DNA from: Lachnospiraceae bacterium
GTDB lineage: Bacteria > Bacillota > Clostridia > Lachnospirales > Lachnospiraceae
Assembly (NCBI GenBank): GCA_022845895.1
Contig: AP025573.1
Coordinates: 2,328,501 to 2,392,500, forward strand
Length of the DNA stretch: 64,000 nt
Reading direction: 5' to 3'
Below the pieces are notes generated by a model. That model was given only the letters and a program-made list of their open reading frames with translations, did no database searches and was not told where the DNA came from. Below are positions 17,278-25,773 of this stretch, piece after piece; position 1 is the first letter of the stretch, and the number at the start of each line of letters is the position of its first letter. The position numbers were made by a program, and so were the translations under genes.

Positions 17278-17955
17278 TTACAAAAATAATGCAATGATTA
17301 CGGTGCATATTCCTGCAATCCCCATGGACACGCCGCTCACAGCTCCTTCCACCTCTCCCATCTCTATCGCCTTTGCCGTGCCGATGGCGTGGCTTGCCGT
17401 GCCGAATGCCACTCCGGTGGCGACCGGATCCTTCAGCTTCAGAAGCCGTATGATGAACGGATGTATGATTGCTCCACCCGTTCCGCATATGATTACCGCC
17501 ATCATAGTGACAGAACGCAGGCCGCCGAGCTGGTCGGACAAATCCAGAGCTATCGCTGTAGTCACGGACTTCGGAAGCAGCGACGCCAGCATATCCTGGC
17601 GAAGCGCAAGCAGCCGGCAGAGCACAATCGTACTTCCCATGGATATCAGGCTGCCGGCAAGACAGCCGATGACAATCGGAAAGAACTGCTGCTTCAGAAC
17701 CTTCCTCTGCCGGTAGATGGACAGGCCGATCATCGCCGTGGCCGGAACGAGGAACAATGAGATGAACTGTCCTCCCTCCATATAATCCTTATATGGAATG
17801 TCAAGAAGCTTGAGCACCGCCACACAGAGCACCATGGCGATAAGCAGCGGATTCGCAAGCGGCGACTTTATCCTCTTCGCCGTCCAGTCTCCTATATAGA
17901 AAGTAATGACCGTAAGAAAGATTCCAAACAGAGGATTCGCCCACAGATTACCCAT
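17278..17955 (-). CDS. lrgB: LrgB-family membrane protein
   Basis: 225 residues, nearly all hydrophobic, with the LrgB features NPLFGIFLTVITFYIG, KSVTTAIALDLSDQLGG and GTASHAIGTAKA. LrgB works with LrgA, a holin-like partner, in murein-hydrolase or metabolite export control. The ATG at 17955 is preferred (AAGGAGG 8 nt upstream) over the in-frame GTG at 17964, which would sit on top of the Shine-Dalgarno. It overlaps the end of lrgA by 8 nt, which indicates coupling. Confidence 0.9.
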   Translation of the reverse strand: MGNLWANPLFGIFLTVITFYIGDWTAKRIKSPLANPLLIAMVLCVAVLKLLDIPYKDYMEGGQFISLFLVPATAMIGLSIYRQRKVLKQQFFPIVIGCLAGSLISMGSTIVLCRLLALRQDMLASLLPKSVTTAIALDLSDQLGGLRSVTMMAVIICGTGGAIIHPFIIRLLKLKDPVATGVAFGTASHAIGTAKAIEMGEVEGAVSGVSMGIAGICTVIIALFL

Positions 17956-18334
17956 CGGACGCACCTCCTTGCCCCGCCAGCTTATCCAGGCATATCTGAA
18001 CTATCCTTACCGTAACGTATGTGCCGAGAAACGTCAGCACAAGCGAGGCACATACGACGAGGAGGAAGCCTTTCAGCTGTCCTTTGAGAAGTCCGATATC
18101 CTCCACCATACCGATGGAAACCGGCACGAACACGATTGCCATGTTAGACAGCATAAAGTCCGCCGTCTCCTGGATATGCCCCACCTTCAACAGCTTGAGG
18201 CCGAGCAGAGCGGCCAATATCAGAATCGCTGTCACGCTGCTCGGGAAGGCAATCGGCAGCAGAGATACGATAAACTCCGCCGCCAGGCAGATTGCCAGAA
18301 TAATCCCAAGCTGCCTCAGTATCTTCATATTCAT
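17948..18334 (-). CDS. lrgA: LrgA/CidA-family holin-like protein
   Basis: 128 residues with four hydrophobic segments and the conserved CidA/LrgA pieces PSSVTAILILAALLGLKLLKVGHI and MAIVFVPVSIGMVE. Members form small membrane pores and pair with LrgB. The start at 18334 is chosen because GGGAG lies 8 nt upstream; the longer frame starts without a ribosome-binding site. Upstream are the spoIVA-side hairpins, so lrgAB is probably a separate transcript. Confidence 0.88.
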   Translation of the reverse strand: MNMKILRQLGIILAICLAAEFIVSLLPIAFPSSVTAILILAALLGLKLLKVGHIQETADFMLSNMAIVFVPVSIGMVEDIGLLKGQLKGFLLVVCASLVLTFLGTYVTVRIVQICLDKLAGQGGASDG

Positions 18335-18397
18335 ATACAAAACTCCCATCATCAAGAATGGATTGCGCTGCGCGCAGTCTCCTGAAGATTATAACAT

Positions 18398-18436
18398 AAA
18401 AATACAGTCAAGTTCCACCCTTGACTGTATTTTTTG
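18398..18436. terminator. Hairpin between spoIVA and lrgA
   Basis: AAAATACAGTCAAG and CTTGACTGTATTTTTT form a 14-bp stem with a short loop and T runs. It is A- and T-flanked, so it can stop transcription in either direction; here it insulates spoIVA from lrgAB. Confidence 0.7.
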
Positions 18437-18484
18437 AAAGGGGTCAGACCCCTGCATAGCATAGGGGTCTGACCCCTTTCAAAA
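18432..18484. repeat. GGGGTCAGACCCC double palindrome, copy 1
   Basis: Two GGGGTC-A/T-GACCCC mini-palindromes are arranged as one larger palindrome with arms TTTTGAAAGG and CCTTTCAAAA and a small central asymmetry. A near-identical element is at 46903-46946. It is immediately downstream of spoIVA and could act as a terminator or be a REP-like mobile palindrome. Confidence 0.8.
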
Positions 18485-18505
18485 TTCTTCAAATTATCTG
18501 ACTAT

Positions 18506-19978
18506 TTATATGATGATGCAGACGAGTCCTCCGTTGCTGTCATTTACGATTTTCTGCATCGTATCCTGCAGTTTTACCTGGCTCTCGTCATTGATGACGG
18601 CCATCTTATTCTGCATGCCGTCCATCACGAGATCTTCGATGGATTTGCCGAAGATGTTCGTGCTCCAGATTCCGCCTTCTGTATCTCCGGCTTCCTTGAT
18701 ATAGCGTACGAGGTCTTCCGCCTGCTGTTCGCTTCCGACGATCGGAGCGATTTCTGTCTCGATGTTGGCCCGTATCAGGTGGATGGACGGAGCCTCCGAG
18801 TGGATCTTGACGCCGAACTTGTTGCCCTGTTTGATGATGACCGGCTCTTCCAGCGTTATCTCTTCTTTCTTCGGGCTGACGACGCCATAGCCTTTCATGC
18901 GGACTGCGGCAAATGCATCCTTCACCCCTTCGTATTCATCCTTGAGTTCTGACAGGTTCTTCATTGCCGCGATGAGCTCATACTGGCCGGCAATCGGCGT
19001 GCCTGTCAGCTCGCTTAGCATCTCGTAATAGAATTTATCCGCGATATCTATTCTCACCTTCACGCATCCGGTATCCATTTCGATATGGTCTACCTTCATG
19101 TCATTTATGTAAGGGCTTTCCGGCTTTTCAAGCCCGGCCGCCGCGTCTTTGATCTCTCCGAAACCGTCCATAACTGTCCGGATATGTTCCAGCATATCCT
19201 GCTTGATACGGTGGTCTCTCGGAAGCATCTCCACCCACTTCGGTATAAAGAACTGTACTTCCGATACCGGAAATTCAAACAGAACCGCCTCCATGATCTG
19301 GTAGATGTCATCTTCTTTGAGCTGTTCGCAGTTCACCGGCATGGCCTTCACGCCATACTGCTGCTCCAGCTCCTGTGCAGTCTCCCGCGCCTCATCCCCA
19401 TATGGCTTCTTGGAATTCACCAGCACGATAAACGGTTTCCCGATGCTCTGCAGTTCCCGGATTGTCTTTTCCTCTGCTTCCCGGTATCCCTGCCGCTCGA
19501 TATCCCCGATGCTGCCGTCTGTCGTCACGATGATCCCGATGGTTGCATGATCATGGATGACTTTTCTCGTTCCGATGGTTGCCGCCTTGGTAAATGGTAT
19601 CTCATAGTCAAACCATGGCGTCTTTACCTGCCGTTCCTCTCCGCCCTCGATATGTCCGGACGCGCCTTCTACCATATAGCCCACGCAGTCTATGAGACGT
19701 ACTTTGACAGATACGTCGTCCGACAGCTTTATCTCCGCCGCTTCTTTCGGCACGAACTTCGGCTCTGTCGTCATAATCGTCCTGCCTGAAGCCGACTGGG
19801 GCAGCTCATCCTTCGTCCGTGACTTTCCATGCTCATCCTCCATATGCGGGAGTACCAGCACATCCATGAAACGTTTGATAAATGTAGACTTTCCGGTACG
19901 CACCGGCCCTACGACTCCTATGTATATTTCCCCGTTTGTCCTGGCTTGTATATCTTTGTACAGCTGAAACGTGTTCAT
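18506..19978 (-). CDS. spoIVA: Stage IV sporulation protein A (spore coat morphogenetic ATPase)
   Basis: 490 residues, close to the 492 of Bacillus subtilis SpoIVA. Walker A is GPVRTGKST at residues 24-32, followed by RLIDCVGYMVEGA and the NSKKP segment, and the C-terminus ends in the family's hydrophobic GGLVCIII. SpoIVA polymerises on the outer forespore surface to make the basement layer of the coat. Start at 19978: AAGGGGG lies 8 nt upstream. A sigma-E-like promoter is visible upstream, and the ribosome-binding site lies inside one arm of a 12-bp inverted repeat. Confidence 0.97.
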   Translation of the reverse strand: MNTFQLYKDIQARTNGEIYIGVVGPVRTGKSTFIKRFMDVLVLPHMEDEHGKSRTKDELPQSASGRTIMTTEPKFVPKEAAEIKLSDDVSVKVRLIDCVGYMVEGASGHIEGGEERQVKTPWFDYEIPFTKAATIGTRKVIHDHATIGIIVTTDGSIGDIERQGYREAEEKTIRELQSIGKPFIVLVNSKKPYGDEARETAQELEQQYGVKAMPVNCEQLKEDDIYQIMEAVLFEFPVSEVQFFIPKWVEMLPRDHRIKQDMLEHIRTVMDGFGEIKDAAAGLEKPESPYINDMKVDHIEMDTGCVKVRIDIADKFYYEMLSELTGTPIAGQYELIAAMKNLSELKDEYEGVKDAFAAVRMKGYGVVSPKKEEITLEEPVIIKQGNKFGVKIHSEAPSIHLIRANIETEIAPIVGSEQQAEDLVRYIKEAGDTEGGIWSTNIFGKSIEDLVMDGMQNKMAVINDESQVKLQDTMQKIVNDSNGGLVCIII

Positions 19979-19982
19979 TGTG

Positions 19983-20032
19983 AATACCCCCTTGTTATGC
20001 TGATACAAGTGTATGCATTGCAAGGGGGTATT
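19983..20032 (-). promoter_or_regulatory. Inverted repeat covering the spoIVA ribosome-binding site
   Basis: Arms AATACCCCCTTG (20032-20021 on the minus strand) and CAAGGGGGTATT (19994-19983) are perfect complements. The second arm contains the spoIVA Shine-Dalgarno AAGGGGG. A transcript coming from upstream would contain both arms; one initiated at the sigma-E-like promoter would lack the first. Confidence 0.65.
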
Positions 20033-20036
20033 ATTC
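20008..20036 (-). promoter_or_regulatory. Sigma-E-like promoter of spoIVA
   Basis: Minus strand GAATAAT (20036-20030), a 14-bp spacer, and CATACACT (20015-20008). This fits the sigma-E pattern (ATA-rich -35, CATACA-T -10) known for mother-cell genes such as spoIVA. It lies directly between the permease stop and spoIVA. Confidence 0.55.
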
Positions 20037-20039
20037 CGA

Positions 20040-21476
20040 TTAATTTTCTATGTATTTCTGCGCCGCGAGCGCTTTTATCTCTTCTTCCTTCGATTTCTCT
20101 ATCGCTTCCAGCTCGGCCGTCGTCGGCACTCCGAGCTTCTTCTTCTGGAACTCCATGTTAGACAGCAGGAAGTTCAGAGCAAAGCCTGCGAGCAGTGCCC
20201 ACGCAGAACCTTTGAACGCCAGCACCGCGGCCATGATACCGGCAATGCTCCTGTCCGTGTTCGACTTGCAGTATTCCATACCGATCCTTGCACATACATA
20301 TGCCTGGAACAGCAGCGTAATCGCGGAGCCTACTCCCATGATCGGCTTCATGAATGACACGACCGGTACGAGGATGACACTGAGGAATGTCGCCATACGG
20401 AAGGAGCTCATCCCTCCGATCAACGACTTCATCGCCTTCTTCCCTTCCTTATACCGCACCGCTACGGACACCGTCATACCGACCCAGAGGGGCCCGGCCA
20501 GCGGCGGGAAGGGTGCAAATATAGCAAGGATAAGGTTACGCAGGCCGCTGATCAGGTTAGAGCGACTCGAATTGAAATCAATATGCTCGTCATCTCTGCT
20601 CTCCTGTGCTTCCTTGACAAGCGTCTCAGACGTCACGAAATCACCGAACGCCAGCACATAGCAGATCAGTGCAAGAGGCATCGCCTGTATGAACATAGCA
20701 AGCGGCGGAAAGCCGACGGAAAATACGCTGACCGTCTCAAATATCTTGCCAAAATCAGGAATGCGGATTACGCTCCCCAGTTCCAGCGTCGGTTTGGCAA
20801 GCTCCCCGAGCAGTACGCCGAGCAGCATCGCAACAAGATAGGGAAACAGGTTCCCATACTTGGCCATGATATCCAGCAGCTTTATCTTCCCTCTCTTTCT
20901 CTCACAGAATGGAGAAAAGCTTAAGAAGGCAAGCAGCAGCGTTCCCGCCAGCGTTGCGACAGGGGCGGTCAGAAGCTGGCTCCCTTTCTCAAGCTGCCCT
21001 TGGATAACCGTAATCGGAGCCGCCAGGAGGATTCCTCCTTTGATAGAGGTGGGAACGCTGTGCACGAACTTGTCTGCCAGCCTGGTCACGCCCATGAAGA
21101 TAAATACAAGCCCCACCAGCAGCTGTACCGCAATCATCGCCTGTATCCTCTCCGGCCCTTTGTCGAACCCGCTGATAAATGCCAGCGTAAACGGCAGGGT
21201 CGGCGTAATCCAGCCCGGTACGACAGGGTCGCCGAGCCACCCGTGGAGCATATACATGAATACTTCTAGGATGACACAGCTCCATGCCAGTTCATACGGT
21301 ATGCCAAGATAGTCGGTCAGATATGGAATTGAACTGAGTGCGGTGGCACCCAGAATCAGGCCCTGGAAAAACTCTACATACTCAATACGGTAGTGCAGCC
21401 CCGGGATTCTCCACTGGAATGGTCCCAGTGGGATATAAGGGAGTTCTTTTGGATTTCTTTCTCTTCTTGCACTCAT
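20040..21476 (-). CDS. NCS2/SulP-like polytopic membrane transporter
   Basis: About 478 residues with ten or more hydrophobic segments, including an early FQGLILGATALSSIPYL and WITPTLPFTLAFISG, and a later PLAGPLWVGMTVSVAVRY. The layout resembles the nucleobase-cation (NCS2) and sulfate permease superfamily, but I cannot assign a substrate. The start at 21476 has GGAGG 8 nt upstream; the longer frame lacks one. It follows the MFS transporter after 116 nt containing two hairpins and may be a second permease for the same cluster or an independent gene. Confidence 0.75.
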   Translation of the reverse strand: MSARRERNPKELPYIPLGPFQWRIPGLHYRIEYVEFFQGLILGATALSSIPYLTDYLGIPYELAWSCVILEVFMYMLHGWLGDPVVPGWITPTLPFTLAFISGFDKGPERIQAMIAVQLLVGLVFIFMGVTRLADKFVHSVPTSIKGGILLAAPITVIQGQLEKGSQLLTAPVATLAGTLLLAFLSFSPFCERKRGKIKLLDIMAKYGNLFPYLVAMLLGVLLGELAKPTLELGSVIRIPDFGKIFETVSVFSVGFPPLAMFIQAMPLALICYVLAFGDFVTSETLVKEAQESRDDEHIDFNSSRSNLISGLRNLILAIFAPFPPLAGPLWVGMTVSVAVRYKEGKKAMKSLIGGMSSFRMATFLSVILVPVVSFMKPIMGVGSAITLLFQAYVCARIGMEYCKSNTDRSIAGIMAAVLAFKGSAWALLAGFALNFLLSNMEFQKKKLGVPTTAELEAIEKSKEEEIKALAAQKYIEN

Positions 21477-21506
21477 ATGTGCAGCCTCCTCCTTCATCAT
21501 TCTATA

Positions 21507-21542
21507 GCAGATATCGTTCGTTAAAAGACAAACAATATCTGC
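21507..21542 (-). promoter_or_regulatory. Stable hairpin in the leader of the NCS2-like permease
   Basis: GCAGATAT...ATATCTGC arms extend by G-U pairs to a stem of about 15 bp with a small loop. It ends 31 nt before the start codon, just upstream of the Shine-Dalgarno. It may be a processing or RNA-stability element between the two permease genes. Confidence 0.45.
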
Positions 21543-21552
21543 CTGCAAGAAA

Positions 21553-21577
21553 CTCTGCTCTCATTTTAAGAGCAGAG
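21553..21577 (-). terminator. Hairpin after the MFS gene
   Basis: CTCTGCTCT and AGAGCAGAG form a perfect 9-bp stem with a 7-nt loop, followed on the minus strand by TTTCTT. The T run is weak, so partial termination with read-through into the NCS2-like gene is plausible. Confidence 0.5.
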
Positions 21578-21592
21578 CTCCTAGAAGTATCT

Positions 21593-22876
21593 TTATGCCT
21601 CCTGCCTGCCTAATGGGTTGCTGCCAAAGATCTTCTTATACTGTATGGTCAGATAAGCCATCATTACTACAGCCACGACTGCTGCCACAAGAAGCAATGC
21701 CATCATCGTATAGATTGCAGATGTCTCACCGATAGATTTCGTCATCGCGGATACGATGTACGGAAGGAAGCAGCTTGCCAGCCCCATCCACGTATAATAG
21801 ATGCCGGTATTCCTTCCCTTCGGACCCGGACACATCTCCTGTCGGACGCCAAGCCCCGTCTGGAGGGCACCGCCTGCTGCGAAGAAGCCAAGCAGGGCAA
21901 TCGCCACGTACACGACGCCTACGTTCTTGACGAGAAGTACGATAGCAAGCGCTGCCGCCGTAAATGCCGAATCAATTAGCACGACTTTCAGAGGATTCCA
22001 CTTCAGCTTGCCCATCATGATAGCCCAGAATATGACGGCGATGATAGAGCCTGCCGTATAGATGGAAGTCATGCCTGCCGCCTGCATCTCTGTCAATCCG
22101 CAGTTGGTCATGCCGAATGCTTTCGTATACTGCTGCGCACCGTACATGATGAACATGCAGAGGAAACCGTAAAACATCGTGACAAAGTTCACCAGACCAC
22201 CCGGCTTCGTCTTCATCCGCGCCTTTGCGGCATCTATTTCAGCCTGTGCCGCATTCGTCGTCTTTCCGTCTGCGGTCTTCACCGTCTCCTTCATCTGGTC
22301 GTCATATACGAACGGCGCAATTACCGCAAGGATAACACATACCACAGACAGAATCAATGGAATCCACACATTTATCTTCCAGTTGCCGGAGGAAGAAAAG
22401 TGAACCGCCATAAGTGGATATATGATACCTGATACTGACACGAATGCTTTGATTCCGATAAGCGCTGACCCTGCATACTTCGGGGCCGCCTCCTGCACTG
22501 CCGGGTAGAGGGACGCGTCCCAGAATCCGGAAGTGGCCACGCCTGCAAGGAATGCACATACACATGCCACCGTGAAGTTCGTAGAGAACAGCAGGCCCGC
22601 AAAGCAGATGATATACAGTATGCCTCCGGCGACCGCCATCTTCTTCCGCCCAATCTTATCCGATACCTCACCGCCGAGCCATACGGTCAGGAACTTGCCG
22701 AATCCGGTCGCCGTGATTGCCAGCGACACGGCCGCCGCCCCGGCCACTTCATCCGTGTACCCCCACTGCGTGAAGAAGTTTACTTTGTTCTGTGACAGGA
22801 TTATTGCCTGGATTCCATGGGTAAAGTAGCACATATAGACTGTCACCAATGATAGAATATACTTCTTTGCTTTCAT
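21593..22876 (-). CDS. Major facilitator superfamily transporter
   Basis: 427 residues with 12 predicted membrane segments. The loop 2-3 MFS motif appears as GGEVSDKIGRKKMAV near residue 70, and a long cytoplasmic central loop lies near residues 200-230. Start at 22876 with AGGAGA 7 nt upstream. It is the last catabolic-cluster gene after the shikimate dehydrogenase homologue (gap 39 nt), so it most likely imports the organic acid handled by the neighbouring enzymes. Confidence 0.88.
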   Translation of the reverse strand: MKAKKYILSLVTVYMCYFTHGIQAIILSQNKVNFFTQWGYTDEVAGAAAVSLAITATGFGKFLTVWLGGEVSDKIGRKKMAVAGGILYIICFAGLLFSTNFTVACVCAFLAGVATSGFWDASLYPAVQEAAPKYAGSALIGIKAFVSVSGIIYPLMAVHFSSSGNWKINVWIPLILSVVCVILAVIAPFVYDDQMKETVKTADGKTTNAAQAEIDAAKARMKTKPGGLVNFVTMFYGFLCMFIMYGAQQYTKAFGMTNCGLTEMQAAGMTSIYTAGSIIAVIFWAIMMGKLKWNPLKVVLIDSAFTAAALAIVLLVKNVGVVYVAIALLGFFAAGGALQTGLGVRQEMCPGPKGRNTGIYYTWMGLASCFLPYIVSAMTKSIGETSAIYTMMALLLVAAVVAVVMMAYLTIQYKKIFGSNPLGRQEA

Positions 22877-22915
22877 CCTCATTCTCCTATTCTTTTCTTC
22901 TATAAAAACAGACGA

Positions 22916-23788
22916 TTACTTATTTTCTTCCTGAAACCTCTGGTACTCCTTAAGAGGCATCTTCTTGCCTACGAACAGTTCATAATTCACTGCCCCCTGC
23001 TGCTCCAGCATACCTTTTCCACCGACTGCCACACAGCCGGACTCCTCTGCCTCCAGTATCATCTTCGTCTTCTCTGGGCTGTATACGGTATCTGCAACTA
23101 TGAGGTCCTTACGGTACAATGACTTGTCGATAAGAGATACGTCATCATATGGTTCCATGCCCATAATCGTCGCATTGATTACGATATCGCAGCTGTTCAC
23201 TGCCTCTGCAAGCTTTTCCTTGTCTTCCAGGTCTTCTACCGTGACAACACAGTCCGGGCACTTCTTGGCCAGCTTAGCCTTCGTTCCCTCTGCTCTTGTG
23301 AAGAAGTCGTCCTTAGGATTAAATATCTTCACTTCCTTTGCCCCGTCAAGCGCAAGCTGGACCTGTATCGCCGTAGCAGCACCGCCGGCGCCAAGTATGA
23401 CAGTCTTTTTGTCCTTCACGCTGATGCCGTTCAGTTCCAGGTTTTTCACAAAGCCGACGCCGTCCGTCACATGGCCTGTAATCACGCCGCCATCATTGAC
23501 AAATACGTTGCATGCACCGATGATTTCTGCCGCCGGAGACAATTTATCCACAAGTTCTGCCGCCACATTCTTACACGGCATCGTGAAGTTTCCGCCTCTC
23601 ATGTTCAGCAGGCGGATGGCTTCAAACACCTTGGGCATCTGCTCAACATTTACATCAAATGCCATATAGGCATAGTCCAGACCATCGTGCTGGAAACTGA
23701 AGTTATACATGGCCGGGGATCCTGAATGCCCTACCGGAGTTCCAAACAATGCCATCAAACCTGTATGTCCTGATATTCTCTTTTCCAT
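22916..23788 (-). CDS. Shikimate/quinate dehydrogenase-like oxidoreductase
   Basis: 290 residues. The substrate site has GHSGSPAMYN (both serines kept), GGNFTMPCKN with the catalytic-lysine position, and HVTDGVGF with the catalytic Asp. The NAD(P) fold is VILGAGGAATAIQVQLAL. A C-terminal GGKGMLEQQGAVNYELF closes the family pattern. The biosynthetic consensus NVTxPxK is altered to NFTMPCK. Its place in an operon with a flavoenzyme, a TIM-barrel dehydratase-like enzyme and a permease argues for a catabolic quinate/shikimate dehydrogenase rather than the housekeeping AroE. GGAGG precedes the ATG at 23788. Confidence 0.85.
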   Translation of the reverse strand: MEKRISGHTGLMALFGTPVGHSGSPAMYNFSFQHDGLDYAYMAFDVNVEQMPKVFEAIRLLNMRGGNFTMPCKNVAAELVDKLSPAAEIIGACNVFVNDGGVITGHVTDGVGFVKNLELNGISVKDKKTVILGAGGAATAIQVQLALDGAKEVKIFNPKDDFFTRAEGTKAKLAKKCPDCVVTVEDLEDKEKLAEAVNSCDIVINATIMGMEPYDDVSLIDKSLYRKDLIVADTVYSPEKTKMILEAEESGCVAVGGKGMLEQQGAVNYELFVGKKMPLKEYQRFQEENK

Positions 23789-23813
23789 CTTATTTTCCTC
23801 CAAAATATTCTGC

Positions 23814-25739
23814 CTAGACCTGCATCGCAGCCGCATACGCTTCTTTTGTCGCATCCAGCGCCCTGCGTGCCCTTGTGGCGTCCCCTACTACGTATACTTC
23901 CTGTCCGAGCTCCTCGAGCTGTTCCGCAAATGGATTGTAGTTTCTGAATCCCATGGAAAGGACAACGGAGTCGAAGCCTCGTGCCTCATGCCTTTCGCCG
24001 TCCGGTGATTCGTATTCCACGCCATCGTCGTAGAACTTGCATACTTTTGCGTTGACAATCTGTTCTACTTTATACTCCTCAAAGTCCTTCATCACATATT
24101 TTCTGTGCTCGGATATCATATCGGCCCCCATCGTATCCCGGAATTCGATGATGCTTACCTTGTGCTGCTGTTCCCCAAGGAACGCGGCTATCTCGCATCC
24201 AACCATTCCGCCGCCCACGACAAGCACCTTCTCTCCTGCCTTCCGTCTGCCGTCCAGCAGATCGGAGCCATGGATGATGGCCGGATTATCGATACCTTCG
24301 ATTGGAAGAATCAATGTCTTGGATCCGGTTGCGACTATGACTGCATCCGGCTTCTCTGCCTTCACCGTCTCCATGTCTGCCGCCGTATTCATCCGCACCT
24401 TCACTCCGGCTTTTTCGCATCTTACGATGTAGCTGCGGATCATGCCTGTAATATCGCCTTTGCCCGGAGGATAGGCCGCCAGCCTCATATTGCCGCCCAG
24501 TTTGCCGGTGCTTTCATACAGAGTAACGTCGTGTCCTCTCTCTGCACAGACAAATGCCGCGCACAGTCCGGCAACACCGCCGCCGATGACCATGACTTTC
24601 TTCGCCTTTTCCGCTTTCGGGTATCCTTGCGCCTCATGTCCGAGGAACGGGTTCGTCAGGCAGCAGATAGGCTCCCCTTTATACATATTGGCGACACAGC
24701 CCTGAAGACAGGCGATACATGGTATCATATCCTCCAGGCGCTCCTGCATCGCCTTCTCAGGCATATGAGGATCTGCCAATGACTGCCGTCCGAACGCAAC
24801 CAGATCCGCACGTCCTTCCTTCACGAGCAGTTCCGCGTACTGAGGTTCCGTAAACCGCCCTACCGTGATAACAGGGATGGAAACCGCCTTTTTGATCTCT
24901 GTCACCAGTTCTGCAGAAAATCCTGCATGGACCGTGGTCGGTGCCCACATGTATTCATCTTTGATATGTACCGCACGGGAAACATGGAGGCATTGTACTC
25001 CGCACGCTTCCAGATAGGCCGCTATCGCCGCGCTGTCGTGCACATCTACGCCGCCGGGGACTTCGTCCGCACTGTTGATACGGGCCAGTATTGCCACCTT
25101 GTCTCCCACATTCTTCTTCACTTCTTCTATAATCAGGCGCGGAAATCTCATTCTGTTTTCAAAGCTGCCGCCAAATTCATCTACTCTTTTATTAGACCGC
25201 TGGGAGATGAACGTATTCACAAGATAGCCGTGCGCCATATGGATTTCCACCGCGTCAACCCCCGCCTGCATCGCGCGTCTGGCAGCCGCTCCATATCCTT
25301 TTACCAGCTCATATACCTGGGCTGTCGGTACTTCCTCCGGCGTGTCTCTCCCGACCGTTGAAGGGATGGCTGTAGCCGCCTGAATCGGAGTGCCCGCATT
25401 CTTTGCATTTCCTTCCGGTCCTGCGTTCTGAAGCTGTACGGACACTTTCGCCCCTTCCGCGTGGCAGGCGTCCACAATCTTCTTCAGGCTCTCTATACTG
25501 TTGTCATTGTAAAGGCAGGGCTTTCTCGGACCGCCTTTCGCCCCCTCGTGGACTACCGTGGCTTCTATCGTGATAAGGCCGAACTGCCCCTTCGCCCGTT
25601 CTGCGTAATATGCTGCAGACTGTCCGCTCCACGTACCGTCCGTATTGGCGAAGTTGTTGCCCATCGGCGGGACCACGAAGCGGTTCTTTACCGTCATAGG
25701 ACCAATCTGTATTGGTGAAAACATATTGTCAAATCTCAT
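23814..25739 (-). CDS. Fe-S flavoenzyme of the 2,4-dienoyl-CoA/BaiCD enoate reductase type
   Basis: 641 residues. Residues 1-340 form an old-yellow-enzyme TIM barrel (FSPIQIGPMTVKNRFVVPPM and HMAHGYLVNTFISQRSNKR). A 4Fe-4S cluster motif follows as CIACLQGCVANMYKGEPICC near 342-361. An FAD-binding fold (VIGGGVAGLCAAFVCAERG, near 388) and an inserted NAD(P)-binding fold (VVGGGMVGCEIAAFLG, near 510) complete the enzyme. The family reduces activated C=C bonds in dienoyl-CoA, bile acid and cinnamate-like substrates. The substrate here is unknown; in this cluster an unsaturated alicyclic acid is the best guess. Confidence 0.92.
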   Translation of the reverse strand: MRFDNMFSPIQIGPMTVKNRFVVPPMGNNFANTDGTWSGQSAAYYAERAKGQFGLITIEATVVHEGAKGGPRKPCLYNDNSIESLKKIVDACHAEGAKVSVQLQNAGPEGNAKNAGTPIQAATAIPSTVGRDTPEEVPTAQVYELVKGYGAAARRAMQAGVDAVEIHMAHGYLVNTFISQRSNKRVDEFGGSFENRMRFPRLIIEEVKKNVGDKVAILARINSADEVPGGVDVHDSAAIAAYLEACGVQCLHVSRAVHIKDEYMWAPTTVHAGFSAELVTEIKKAVSIPVITVGRFTEPQYAELLVKEGRADLVAFGRQSLADPHMPEKAMQERLEDMIPCIACLQGCVANMYKGEPICCLTNPFLGHEAQGYPKAEKAKKVMVIGGGVAGLCAAFVCAERGHDVTLYESTGKLGGNMRLAAYPPGKGDITGMIRSYIVRCEKAGVKVRMNTAADMETVKAEKPDAVIVATGSKTLILPIEGIDNPAIIHGSDLLDGRRKAGEKVLVVGGGMVGCEIAAFLGEQQHKVSIIEFRDTMGADMISEHRKYVMKDFEEYKVEQIVNAKVCKFYDDGVEYESPDGERHEARGFDSVVLSMGFRNYNPFAEQLEELGQEVYVVGDATRARRALDATKEAYAAAMQV

Positions 25740-25773
25740 ATCTTTCCCTCTCTCTTATCTTTCTCTGAATCGA

